A DNA stretch of 64,000 nucleotides from positions 3,985,001 through 4,049,000 of the forward strand of contig NZ_CP041405.1 of assembly GCF_007066085.1 (NCBI RefSeq), read 5' to 3'. Each line of letters starts with the position of its first letter. Position 1 is the first letter of the stretch. A program made the position numbers and the translations under genes. Under the pieces are notes generated by a model. The model saw only the letters and a list, made by a program, of their open reading frames with translations. It searched no databases and was not told where the DNA came from. The stretch is from Paenibacillus thiaminolyticus (lineage in GTDB: Bacteria > Bacillota > Bacilli > Paenibacillales > Paenibacillaceae). Positions 55,102 through 63,671 of this stretch are shown here, in pieces.

Positions 55102-56403
55102 TTGGGAGAACAACAGACACGAACCGACAAGCCGCAAATCAGTGCGCATAACCCGAAGTTGGCGATGCTGCTCTCCATTATCCCGGGGTTAGGACAACTG
55201 TATAACCGGAGATATATCAAGGGTTCAATATTTTTGATTTTATTTCTCTCATTTTTTATTGTGTTTGCTGATTTTTTGAATATCGGGTATTGGGGGCTCA
55301 TGACGCTGGGGACGTTGGAAGGGGTTGACGATTCCCGCTCTTTGCTCATTCAAGGCATTATTGCGGTCATCTTGACCGTCTTTCTTCTCATCTTCTATTG
55401 GATCAACTTGACCGATGCGCGCAATGACGCCCAGAAAATCCGCGAAGGCTGGAAGATCACGACGATTCGCGAAGGCTTCAAGCAGGCGTGGGATAAAGGG
55501 GTTCCTTATCTATTCGTCGGTCCCGGCATTTTCATGATTACGTTTGTACTGATATTGCCGCTGTTGTTCATGGTTTCCTTGGCTTTTACGAATTACAATA
55601 TTTACAATTCACCGCCCCGTTTTTTGCTCGATTGGGTAGGGTTTGAAAACTTTAAAAATATTTTTTCCGTTCCGATTTGGCGGAACACGTTTTTCTCCGT
55701 CCTGTCGTGGACGCTCGTATGGACATTCGTCGCGACGACGCTGCAAATTTCGCTGGCCTTGTTCTTGGCTGTAATCGTGAACGACAAGCGCGTCAAATTC
55801 AAAAAATTCATTCGAACGATGCTCATTCTGCCTTGGGCCGTTCCTTCCTTCGTCTCGATTCTCGTGTTCGCCGCCATGTTCAATGATCAATTCGGTGCGG
55901 TGAACCGGCAAATTTTGGGGCCATTGGGCCTGTCCATTCCTTGGATGTCCGATCCGCTCTGGACAAAGGTAGCCATCATTATTATTCAAGTATGGCTGGG
56001 CTTCAGCTTCGTGTTCGCCTTGTTCACGGGGGTGCTCCAAAGCATATCAAGCGACTGGTACGAGGCGGCGGAGGTCGACGGAGCGAGCAAGTGGCAAAGA
56101 TTCCGCTACATTACGCTCCCGCATGTCCTGTTCGCGACCGCTCCGCTGCTCATTATGCAATATACGGGTAATTTCAACAACTTCAACCTGATCTACTTGT
56201 TCAACCAAGGCGGGCCGCCGGTTCGAGGGCAGTCGGCCGGATCGACGGACATCGTCATTTCATGGGTATACAAGCTTACTTTTGAAACGTTGAACTATAA
56301 TATGGCGGCCGTTATCTCCATTATATTGGGCCTGATTGTGGCAACCGTCGCCTTTTTCCAATTCAGGAGAACCCGATCGTTCAAGGAGGAGGGCAGCGTC
56401 TGA
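55102..56403 (+). CDS. mdxF: maltodextrin-type ABC transporter permease MalF/MdxF
   Basis: 433 residues from TTG 55102, with GAGGAGG ten bases upstream; no suitable ATG exists. Residues ~17-60 contain an extra N-terminal hairpin (HNPKLAMLLSIIPGLGQLYNRRYIKGSIFLILFLSFFIVF) as in Bacillus MdxF. The permease core has the coupling loop YEAAEVDGASKWQRFRYITLPHV and FNNFNLIYLFNQGGP, a MalF hallmark. The stop and the malG start overlap by one base (TGATG). Confidence 0.9.
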   Translation: MGEQQTRTDKPQISAHNPKLAMLLSIIPGLGQLYNRRYIKGSIFLILFLSFFIVFADFLNIGYWGLMTLGTLEGVDDSRSLLIQGIIAVILTVFLLIFYWINLTDARNDAQKIREGWKITTIREGFKQAWDKGVPYLFVGPGIFMITFVLILPLLFMVSLAFTNYNIYNSPPRFLLDWVGFENFKNIFSVPIWRNTFFSVLSWTLVWTFVATTLQISLALFLAVIVNDKRVKFKKFIRTMLILPWAVPSFVSILVFAAMFNDQFGAVNRQILGPLGLSIPWMSDPLWTKVAIIIIQVWLGFSFVFALFTGVLQSISSDWYEAAEVDGASKWQRFRYITLPHVLFATAPLLIMQYTGNFNNFNLIYLFNQGGPPVRGQSAGSTDIVISWVYKLTFETLNYNMAAVISIILGLIVATVAFFQFRRTRSFKEEGSV

Positions 56404-57245
56404 TGAGTACGAGATGGAAATCGAGATTAGAGCTTACCGGTATTTATGCATTCATTTTGTTCATGTTCATCGTGATCGTGTATCCGCTCGTATGGGCCTT
56501 GGGCGTCTCGCTGAATCCGGGCACCAGCTTATACAGCGCCAAGATTATCCCCGAGAACTGGTCGGCGGAGCACTATTCCTGGCTGTTCTCCAGTCCGGAC
56601 AGCGAATATTTGCTGTGGTACAAAAACACGCTGATTGTCGCCAGCTGGAAGACGGTGCTGTCGCTGATTGTGACGACGTTCCTGGCGTATGCGTTCTCGC
56701 GCTATAACTTCAGAGGGCGCAAGCATGGCTTGTATGCGCTTCTGCTAATCAAGATGTTCCCGGTATTAATGGGGATGGTCGCGATTTATATTTTGCTGAA
56801 CATTCTGGGTCTGCTCGACACGCTGGCCGGCTTGATTCTGGTCTATGTCGGATCGTCGATTCCGATGCACGCCTTTCTGATCAAAGGCTATTTCGACACG
56901 ATTCCGCGTGATCTGGACGAGTCGGCGAAGATTGACGGCGCAGGGCACTTCCGGATTTTCTTCCAGATTATTTTGCCGCTGGCGAAGCCGATATTGGCCG
57001 TAGTCGCCCTGTTCAATTTCATGACGCCGTTCATGGACTTCCTGCTGCCGCGAATCGTCATTCGCAGCTCGGAGAACTATACGCTCGCTGTCGGCTTGTT
57101 CAACCTGGTCAATCAGGAATTCAGCAACAACTTCACCCGGTTCGCAGCGGGCTCGATGCTTATCGCCATTCCGATTGCCGCGGTGTTCCTGTTCCTGCAG
57201 AGGTACCTCATTTCCGGGTTGACGGCGGGGGCGACGAAATCATAA
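56403..57245 (+). CDS. mdxG: maltodextrin-type ABC transporter permease MalG/MdxG
   Basis: 280 residues. Six membrane segments; YPLVWALGVSLNPGTSLYSAKIIPENWSAEHYSWLF, the coupling loop LDESAKIDGAGHFRIFFQIILPLAKP, and the C-terminal AVFLFLQRYLISGLTAGATKS, typical of MalG. Pairs with the upstream MalF. No ATPase gene follows, so MsmX is the expected energiser. Confidence 0.92.
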   Translation: MSTRWKSRLELTGIYAFILFMFIVIVYPLVWALGVSLNPGTSLYSAKIIPENWSAEHYSWLFSSPDSEYLLWYKNTLIVASWKTVLSLIVTTFLAYAFSRYNFRGRKHGLYALLLIKMFPVLMGMVAIYILLNILGLLDTLAGLILVYVGSSIPMHAFLIKGYFDTIPRDLDESAKIDGAGHFRIFFQIILPLAKPILAVVALFNFMTPFMDFLLPRIVIRSSENYTLAVGLFNLVNQEFSNNFTRFAAGSMLIAIPIAAVFLFLQRYLISGLTAGATKS

Positions 57246-57333
57246 AGAAGCAGGCCAGATTTAGAGCAGCGTAAGATTTTTTCGTAAAAAAGATAGAGAT
57301 AAGAAAACAGGAGTGGCGGGGAGGAGAGATGCG

Positions 57334-58041
57334 ATGACAAGCCCTTGGACGTTGGATCCGGCAAGCATATGCCTGCGGCTGCTTCTCTCGCTTGTGCTCG
57401 GGGGCATTATCGGCTTCGAGCGGGAGATGAATCAGCACGCCGCCGGATTCCGCACCAATATTTTGGTATGCATCGGCTCTTCGCTCATTATGCTGCTGTC
57501 TATCTATGGGTTCAACGCCTTCGTCGATGAACCGAATGTCCGGATGGATCCGGCCCGACTGGCGGCGCAGGTCGTCAGCGGGATCGGATTCCTCGGCGCG
57601 GGAACGATAATTCGAACCGGCCTCTCCGTCAAAGGATTGACCACGGCCGCCACGCTCTGGGTGATGGCCGCGATTGGATTGGCGGTTGGCGCAGGATTTT
57701 ATTTACCGGCGATTTTGACATGCGGGCTCGTGTTTGTCTCCTTGCAGGTGTTGAATAAAGTCGAGCTTCGCTATCTGGCAGCGAATAAGTCACTTTCGGT
57801 GGAAGTGACTTCTCTTGGAGGTCCGGAGACGCTCGGCACGATATCGAAGCAGCTGATGGCGGAGCGGGTGGAGATCCGGAACATGAATGTGTCCGATACG
57901 GAGACGCCGGGCCGGATCGAGGGGGCTGCGCCCCCGCTGCAGATGACGATAACGGTTGTGCTCCCCAAAAATAAGCCGATGAGCGATCTGGCGGAGCGGT
58001 TGAAGGCGATACCGGGCGTGACAGCAGTAAAAATAGAGTGA
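57334..58041 (+). CDS. MgtC/SapB family membrane protein
   Basis: 235 residues from ATG 57334 (GGAGGAG seven bases upstream). Four to five membrane segments with the family blocks GGIIGFEREMNQHAAGFRTNILVCIGSSLIMLLSIYGF, VVSGIGFLGAGTIIRTGLSVKGLTTAATLWVMAAIGLAVGAGF, then a soluble ACT-like C-terminal domain. MgtC proteins regulate the F-type ATPase and help growth at low magnesium; Firmicute members are poorly studied. Its place between malG and the GH31 gene is unusual. Confidence 0.87.
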   Translation: MTSPWTLDPASICLRLLLSLVLGGIIGFEREMNQHAAGFRTNILVCIGSSLIMLLSIYGFNAFVDEPNVRMDPARLAAQVVSGIGFLGAGTIIRTGLSVKGLTTAATLWVMAAIGLAVGAGFYLPAILTCGLVFVSLQVLNKVELRYLAANKSLSVEVTSLGGPETLGTISKQLMAERVEIRNMNVSDTETPGRIEGAAPPLQMTITVVLPKNKPMSDLAERLKAIPGVTAVKIE

Positions 58042-58072
58042 CCATATGATGTGCGGAAAGCGAGAGGGTATT

Positions 58073-60496
58073 ATGCAGACAAGCGAGACGATACATCCGG
58101 ACAAATTGCACGGAGGGACAGTCGCAGCGAAGCGGAGCGGGATCGGCGCGATAAGCCGCGTGGAGGAATTGGACAGAGGATATCTCTGCATAGGGGACAG
58201 GGCGAATCTGGCACTGACCTTTCTCGATGAGCATCTTTTCCGCGTCAAGCTGACGTTCGATGCTTGTCCCGACTGGACGACAACGCCCGGCGTATTGCCG
58301 TGGGAGAAGACGATACAGGCCAGCCGGGAAGATACGGAGCACGGCTTTCTTTTCACCACGAAGAAGCTATCGGTGGAGATTGATGCCGAGGATGCTTCCA
58401 TCACGGTAACCGATGCCGAAGGCAACGTGATCGGCCGGCAGACCTCGTTCAGCTGGGATGCGCGCGGCGCGGTGACGGGCTGCTTCGCGATGGACGAGCG
58501 CTCTCATTTTTACGGGCTGGGGGAAAAGACAAGCTATCTCGACAAGCGCGGAGAGAGCTATACGATGTGGAATACCGACGTGTATGCGCCGCATGTGCCG
58601 GAGATCGAGGCTTTATATCAGTCGATCCCGCTGCTGCTGCATGTCCATGATGGGGCAAGCTGCGGCATTTTTCTCGATAACCCGGGACGGACCGCCTTCG
58701 ATATGCGATCCCGGAGCGATCTTTTTTCCATTGAGAGCAAGACGGGGGATTACGATTACTACTTCATCTATGGTCCCGAATTGAAGCAGGTCATCTCCTG
58801 TTATACGGCATTGACCGGGCGGATGCAGATGCCGCCCAAGTGGGCGCTTGGTTACCACCAGTCGAAATACAGCTACAAAAGCGAAGAAGAAGTGATGGCC
58901 TTGGCGCGCACCTTCCGCGACAAGCGGATACCATGCGACGTGATCCATCTCGATATTCACTATATGGACGAGTACCGCGTCTTCACCTTCGACAGCGATC
59001 GCTTCCCGCAGCCGCAGAACATGATTGCCGAATTGATGAAAATGGGATTCCATATCGTTCCGATCGTCGATCCGGGGGTCAAGCAGGATCCGAAATATCC
59101 GGTCTACCGCGAAGGGGTGCTCGAAGACCGCTTCTGCAAGAAGCTCGAAGGCGATGTCTACTTCGGCGATGTATGGCCGGGACGAAGCGCCTTCCCGGAC
59201 TTCACCAAGCAAGAGACCGCGGCCTGGTGGGGAGATCTGCACCGGTATTATACCGATATGGGCATCGCCGGAATATGGAACGATATGAATGAACCGGCCG
59301 TATTCAACGAATCGAAAACGATGGATCTCGACGTCGTGCACGACAATAACGGCGAGATGAAGACGCATGAGGAATGGCATAATCTGTACGGTATGCTGAT
59401 GTCCAAGGCGACCTTCGAGGGGCTGCAGCGGCATCTTGAGGGCGAGCGGCCGTTCGTGCTGACGCGCGCGGGTTACAGCGGTATTCAGCGCTACGCGGCG
59501 GTCTGGACAGGCGATAACCGCAGCTTCTGGGAGCATATGGCGATGGCGATGCCGATGGTGCTCAATATGGGATTGTCGGGCATTCCGTTCGCCGGCCCGG
59601 ATATCGGCGGCTTCGCCCACCATACGAATAAGCAGCTGCTGATTCGATGGACGCAGATGGGCGCGCTGTTCCCATTCTGCCGCAATCATAATGTCGGCGA
59701 TTTCCTCGACCAGGAGCCGTGGGCGTTCGATCAGGAGACAGAAGACATCTGCCGCACCTTCATCGGACTGCGGTATCAGCTGATGCCTTATCTTTATACG
59801 CTGTTCCATGAGGCGGCGCAGACGGGCATTCCGGTGATGCGGCCGCTGCTGCTGGAATATCCGGAGGATGAGCACCTGTCTAATCTGTGCGATCAGTTCC
59901 TGTTGGGCCGCGATCTGCTCGCGGCGCCGATCTACCGGCCGGATACGGAGCACCGCACGGTCTATTTGCCGGAAGGCGAATGGTTCGATTACTGGACGGG
60001 CACGCCATATACCGGCGGACAGCATCTGACGGTTCATGCTCCGCTGGATACAATGCCGCTGTTCGTTCGGGGCGGCGCGATCATTCCGCATGAGCCGCTG
60101 AAGCAGTATGCGGCCGATGAGACGGAGGCTTCGTTACAGTTCCACCTGTACGGCGGGGCACCGGCCTCCTCTTATGTGCTGTATGAAGATGACGGCTTGA
60201 CGTATGCCTATGAGAAGGGCGCTTATAATCTGCTTCGCGTGGGGGCGGAATGCACCGGGCGCGGCTTGAGCCTTGGCTTCGAGTATGAGCACAGGGGATA
60301 TGAGCCGGCTTCCCGCAAGCTATGCTTCTATCTTCATGGCCTCGATCCGGATGCGGTCGCTATTGAAGGGCTTGCGCGGCTGGCGGCGAAGCCGGAGGAT
60401 CATGCGGAAGGCTGGTACGTGGATGAGCGGCGCCATTGCGTCGTCATCGCGGTTCGAGACGATAAGATCAAGCGCACTATCGAATTGAATTGGTAA
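58073..60496 (+). CDS. glycoside hydrolase family 31 alpha-glucosidase
   Basis: 807 residues from ATG 58073 (GAGAGGG four bases upstream; ATG 58046 has a weaker SD). The GH31 nucleophile is Asp404 in GIWNDMNEPAVF and the acid/base Asp481 in VWTGDNRSFWEH; HYMDEYRVFTFDSDRFPQP, GIPFAGPDIGGF and LRYQLMPYLYTLFHEA are other family blocks. No signal peptide, so it should act in the cytosol on imported malto-oligosaccharides, releasing glucose for GlcK (33539). Ends at a terminator shared with the convergent LacI gene. Confidence 0.94.
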   Translation: MQTSETIHPDKLHGGTVAAKRSGIGAISRVEELDRGYLCIGDRANLALTFLDEHLFRVKLTFDACPDWTTTPGVLPWEKTIQASREDTEHGFLFTTKKLSVEIDAEDASITVTDAEGNVIGRQTSFSWDARGAVTGCFAMDERSHFYGLGEKTSYLDKRGESYTMWNTDVYAPHVPEIEALYQSIPLLLHVHDGASCGIFLDNPGRTAFDMRSRSDLFSIESKTGDYDYYFIYGPELKQVISCYTALTGRMQMPPKWALGYHQSKYSYKSEEEVMALARTFRDKRIPCDVIHLDIHYMDEYRVFTFDSDRFPQPQNMIAELMKMGFHIVPIVDPGVKQDPKYPVYREGVLEDRFCKKLEGDVYFGDVWPGRSAFPDFTKQETAAWWGDLHRYYTDMGIAGIWNDMNEPAVFNESKTMDLDVVHDNNGEMKTHEEWHNLYGMLMSKATFEGLQRHLEGERPFVLTRAGYSGIQRYAAVWTGDNRSFWEHMAMAMPMVLNMGLSGIPFAGPDIGGFAHHTNKQLLIRWTQMGALFPFCRNHNVGDFLDQEPWAFDQETEDICRTFIGLRYQLMPYLYTLFHEAAQTGIPVMRPLLLEYPEDEHLSNLCDQFLLGRDLLAAPIYRPDTEHRTVYLPEGEWFDYWTGTPYTGGQHLTVHAPLDTMPLFVRGGAIIPHEPLKQYAADETEASLQFHLYGGAPASSYVLYEDDGLTYAYEKGAYNLLRVGAECTGRGLSLGFEYEHRGYEPASRKLCFYLHGLDPDAVAIEGLARLAAKPEDHAEGWYVDERRHCVVIAVRDDKIKRTIELNW

Positions 60497-60504
60497 TGAG
60501 AAAT

Positions 60505-60531
60505 AGGGCGATCGTTCCGCCCTCTTTTTTT
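60505..60531 (+). terminator. terminator of the GH31 gene
   Basis: AGGGCG (60505-60510) pairs with CGCCCT (60518-60523), followed by seven T residues. It lies between convergent stops (60496 and 60533); on the minus strand the T-run is poor. Confidence 0.8.
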
Positions 60532-60532
60532 A

Positions 60533-61579
60533 TCATGTATGGGATGTGGAATGTTCTCTCCGTTGGGTCGATTGACGCACGATCAGCTCAGAAGGCAGCG
60601 TGACCGTCTTGTTCTTATTAATGCGCTCTGGGTCGTCCATCAGTTCGATAAGCATCTCCAGCGCCTCCAGTCCGAGATGCTCCCCGCGAATGGTCGTGCA
60701 GCTGATCGACGGCGAGATCTTGCTGAGAAAGGCCGCATCGTTGAAGCCGATGATGCCGACATCCTCCGGCACGCGCAGATCGCGATCCCGGCAATATTTC
60801 AATACACCGAGGGCTAATACGCTATCCGCAGCGATAATGGCATCGAAGGATCTGCCGCCGGAGCTGTATTCGTCGAGAGCTGCAATCATGTCCGCTTCTT
60901 CCGAGCCGCACAAGACGACGCCGTCGTCTCCCGCCTCCAGGCCATTGCTGTGAAGCGCCTGCTTGTACCCCCCAATCCGGTCACGCACGACATCGACATC
61001 CAGACTCTCGGTCAGGAACACGATCCGCCGGTACCCCTCGTCCAGCAAATGCTGGGCTGTGACATATCCGTCCCGGAAATTATCGCTATGAATGCAAAAG
61101 ATATTGTGCTGCAGGCTGCGCCCAATCATGACGAACGGAATCGAATTCTGCTGCAGGCTCTGAATGAGCGAGCTTTTGTCCGCCGACATGACGCCGGATA
61201 AAATAAACCCGTCCACTCTTTTGTTCCGGTACAGCGTCAAGCATTTCTCGATTTGTTGATCGACAGAGCGAAAGGCGGATATTTGCAAGTCATACCCGTA
61301 TTTTTGGGTTGCATTGGATAAACCAAGAAGCACATTGGAATAGTACGGATTCCCGAAAATTTCACTAGGTTCGCGTGCGATCGTATAGCAGATAGTGCGG
61401 GATTCGGCAGCCGGTGCGTTCGGCTTCGCCTTGGGGCTGGGCACGTACCCGAGCTCCCGGATCGCTTTCTCTACTTTTTCATTCACTTTGGAGGATGTGT
61501 TTCCTTTGCCCGTAAGAACCCGCGATACGGTCGCCGGCGATACACCCGCTGCACGTGCTATATCTCTTACTGTTGGCAA
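60533..61579 (-). CDS. LacI-family transcriptional regulator (maltodextrin locus, right)
   Basis: 348 residues from TTG 61579, with GAGGAGG seven bases upstream. HTH TVRDIARAAGVSPATVSRVLTGKGNTSSKVNEKVEKAI and a LacI-type sensor (SIPFVMIGRSL, DVGIIGFNDAAFLSKISPSISCTTIRGEHLG). A close paralogue of the LacI protein at 51063; the pair bracket the importer and glucosidase genes. The TGTTTCA half-sites of the other gene are absent from its own promoter. Confidence 0.9.
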   Translation of the reverse strand: MPTVRDIARAAGVSPATVSRVLTGKGNTSSKVNEKVEKAIRELGYVPSPKAKPNAPAAESRTICYTIAREPSEIFGNPYYSNVLLGLSNATQKYGYDLQISAFRSVDQQIEKCLTLYRNKRVDGFILSGVMSADKSSLIQSLQQNSIPFVMIGRSLQHNIFCIHSDNFRDGYVTAQHLLDEGYRRIVFLTESLDVDVVRDRIGGYKQALHSNGLEAGDDGVVLCGSEEADMIAALDEYSSGGRSFDAIIAADSVLALGVLKYCRDRDLRVPEDVGIIGFNDAAFLSKISPSISCTTIRGEHLGLEALEMLIELMDDPERINKNKTVTLPSELIVRQSTQRREHSTSHT

Positions 61580-61641
61580 GTCCCCGCCTCCTCTTCTACG
61601 GAATCATCATAGTTGCAAATCCTATTCTGGCTCATCATTTT

Positions 61642-61671
61642 ATAATACGATGAAAGCGATCGGCAATTCAA
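61642..61671 (-). promoter_or_regulatory. promoter of the right-hand LacI gene
   Basis: On the minus strand, TTGAAT (61671-61666), an 18-base spacer and TATTAT (61647-61642), about 63 bases before the TTG start. Confidence 0.55.
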
Positions 61672-61683
61672 CATGGCGGCATA

Positions 61684-61723
61684 GAAAAAGCTGCCGTATG
61701 CGCAGTCGCGATACGAGCAGCTT
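61684..61723 (-). terminator. terminator of clpP
   Basis: On the minus strand AAGCTGCTCGTAT (61723-61711) pairs with ATACGGCAGCTT (61699-61688), followed by TTTCT. Confidence 0.85.
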
Positions 61724-61756
61724 ATTGATCTCATGATGTATAGCACGATAACGGAA

Positions 61757-62335
61757 TTACTTGTGAAGCACTTTGTCGACGAGGCCGTATTCGAGCGCTT
61801 CTTCGGCCGACATGAAGTAATCGCGGTCAGTGTCTCTCTCGATCCGTTCGAGCGGCTGTCCCGTGCGCTCCGCCAAAATTTGATTCAGCTTGTCGCGCAT
61901 CTTGAGAATGCGGCGGGCGCGAATCTCGATATCGGACGCTTGCCCTTCAGCTCCGCCCAGCGGCTGGTGAATCATAATCTCGCTGTTCGGCAGCGCGAGC
62001 CGCTTGCCCTTCGCTCCGGCATTCAGCAGGAAGGCGCCCATCGACGCCGCCATGCCGACGCAGATCGTCGATACATCCGGCTTGATATGCTGCATCGTAT
62101 CGTAAATGGCCATCCCTGCGGAAATGGATCCGCCGGGGCTGTTGATATACAGATGAATATCCTTGTCCGGATCATCGGCCTGCAGGAACAGCATTTGAGC
62201 GATGATCGAATTGGCCACCACATCGTTCACTTGGGAACCGAGAAAAATAATGCGGTCCTTCAGCAATCTGGAATAAATGTCGTACGACCGTTCGCCTCGA
62301 TTCGTCTGCTCGACAACTATAGGAACGTAACTCAC
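61757..62335 (-). CDS. clpP: ATP-dependent Clp protease proteolytic subunit
   Basis: 192 residues. Catalytic triad Ser98 (GMAASMGA), His123 (IMIHQPLGG) and Asp172 (DTDRDYFMS) in the expected positions; [10 protein letters not shown] and [19 protein letters not shown] are family blocks. Forms the tetradecameric barrel that degrades proteins delivered by ClpC, ClpX or ClpE. The promoter carries a perfect CtsR box, as in Bacillus. Single gene ending in its own terminator. Confidence 0.98.
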   Translation of the reverse strand: MSYVPIVVEQTNRGERSYDIYSRLLKDRIIFLGSQVNDVVANSIIAQMLFLQADDPDKDIHLYINSPGGSISAGMAIYDTMQHIKPDVSTICVGMAASMGAFLLNAGAKGKRLALPNSEIMIHQPLGGAEGQASDIEIRARRILKMRDKLNQILAERTGQPLERIERDTDRDYFMSAEEALEYGLVDKVLHK

Positions 62336-62434
62336 GATAATCCCTCCTCAGCATCAATAACATTAAATATTAACCAATTCACGGCCTCTTAAACACGATA
62401 TGCATTTGCTGCGAATGTCAAGAACCGTATCTTT

Positions 62435-62474
62435 ATCATATCGGATTGTCAGTCAAAAGTCAAAGATGGTCAAA
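62435..62474 (-). promoter_or_regulatory. clpP promoter overlapped by a CtsR operator
   Basis: On the minus strand, TTGACT (62463-62458), a 17-base spacer and TATGAT (62440-62435). On the plus strand AGTCAAAGATGGTCAAA (62458-62474) matches the CtsR consensus RGTCAAANANRGTCAAA exactly and covers the -35 box; an extra AGTCAAA heptad lies at 62451-62457. Confidence 0.9.
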
Positions 62475-62633
62475 CTGTTTTTTTTCGGCTTTTTTTGAGC
62501 AACGATTCGGATAGATGCGTGTATCATTTTTTGCAACCCCGGAAGCAAGGCTCAAAAAATGAGCATCAAAAAGTGAACGTTTCCGTGTCATTGAGGCGTG
62601 ACCTACAATAGGAGCACAAAGGAGGTGACGCCA

Positions 62634-63587
62634 ATGTCAGCAGGAGCACCCTCATCTATCCGCGATCCTCGCGCCAGAGGGAGATGGAGCCGCATCGGGA
62701 GAACGCTGTGGAACGAAAAGTATTTATGGCTCATGGCTCTGCCCGGCCTGCTGTTCTTCGTCATTTACAAATATTTGCCGATGCTCGGAGTCGTAATCGC
62801 TTTCAAGGATTACAATATGATGCTCGGCATCGGGGACAGCAAGTGGGTCGGATTGAAGCATTTCTATCGCATCTTCGAGAATCCGGATATCGGGCGTATT
62901 TTTCTGAACACCTTGATTATCAGCTTGTATCAGATTGTATTTGCCTTCACGATTCCGATATTTCTGGCGATTATGATCCATGAGGTAACGCAAAGAGTGT
63001 TCAAGCGGATGCTGCAAACGGTCTTCTACATGCCGCACTTTTTGTCCTGGGTCGTCGTGGCGGGGATCTTCTATCTGATGTTCCAGAGCGATGGCGCCGT
63101 GAACAACATGCTGGCCGATATGGGAATGTCCAAAATCGATATTTTGTCCAATCCCGACAATTTCCGGTCCATGCTGGTGATGCAGGTGATCTGGAAGGAA
63201 TCCGGTTGGGGGACGATCATTTATTTGGCGGCACTGTCCAGCATCGACGTTGAGCTGTATGAGGCGGCGAAGATGGACGGAGCCGGACGGCTGCGCCAAA
63301 TCTGGAACATCACGCTGCCCGGCATCCGCAGCACGATTGTCGTCCTCTTCATCCTGCGGCTTGGCACCGTGCTGGATGTCGGCTTCGAGCAGATTTTCCT
63401 CATGCTGAACCCTTCCGTCCGGGATGTCGGGGAAGTCATCGAGACGTATGTCTACCAAGCGGGGGTCGTCAACGGCAACTTCAGCTTCTCGACCGCGGTC
63501 GGGCTGATGAAAGGCTTGATTGGGCTTATCCTGATCTACGGGGCCAACAAGCTGGCGAAGCGGATGGGGGAGCGCGGCGTATTCTAG
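62634..63587 (+). CDS. CUT1 sugar ABC transporter permease (LplB type), second system
   Basis: 317 residues from ATG 62634, with AAGGAGGTGA upstream. Six membrane segments; PGLLFFVIYKYLPMLGVVIAFKDYN, the coupling loop LYEAAKMDGAGRLRQIWNITLPGI, and IETYVYQAGVVNGNFSFSTAVGLMKG, as in the permease at 46476. Faces away from clpP. A TACAAT at 62604-62609 is a possible -10 box. A partner permease and hydrolases may lie past the window end. Confidence 0.9.
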   Translation: MSAGAPSSIRDPRARGRWSRIGRTLWNEKYLWLMALPGLLFFVIYKYLPMLGVVIAFKDYNMMLGIGDSKWVGLKHFYRIFENPDIGRIFLNTLIISLYQIVFAFTIPIFLAIMIHEVTQRVFKRMLQTVFYMPHFLSWVVVAGIFYLMFQSDGAVNNMLADMGMSKIDILSNPDNFRSMLVMQVIWKESGWGTIIYLAALSSIDVELYEAAKMDGAGRLRQIWNITLPGIRSTIVVLFILRLGTVLDVGFEQIFLMLNPSVRDVGEVIETYVYQAGVVNGNFSFSTAVGLMKGLIGLILIYGANKLAKRMGERGVF

Positions 63588-63606
63588 CGCGGGCTGCCTC
63601 CATTGT

Positions 63607-63620
63607 TGTAAGTGCTTACA
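63607..63620 (+). promoter_or_regulatory. TGTAAGTGCTTACA palindrome (cre-like)
   Basis: Arms TGTAAG and CTTACA are perfectly complementary around TG. It fits the cre consensus except for T in place of the central C. It lies between the permease stop and the binding-protein start. Confidence 0.45.
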
Positions 63621-63671
63621 TCATAGAATGCCCATCATGATTCCACAATCAAATCGGGGGAGGATGTAATC

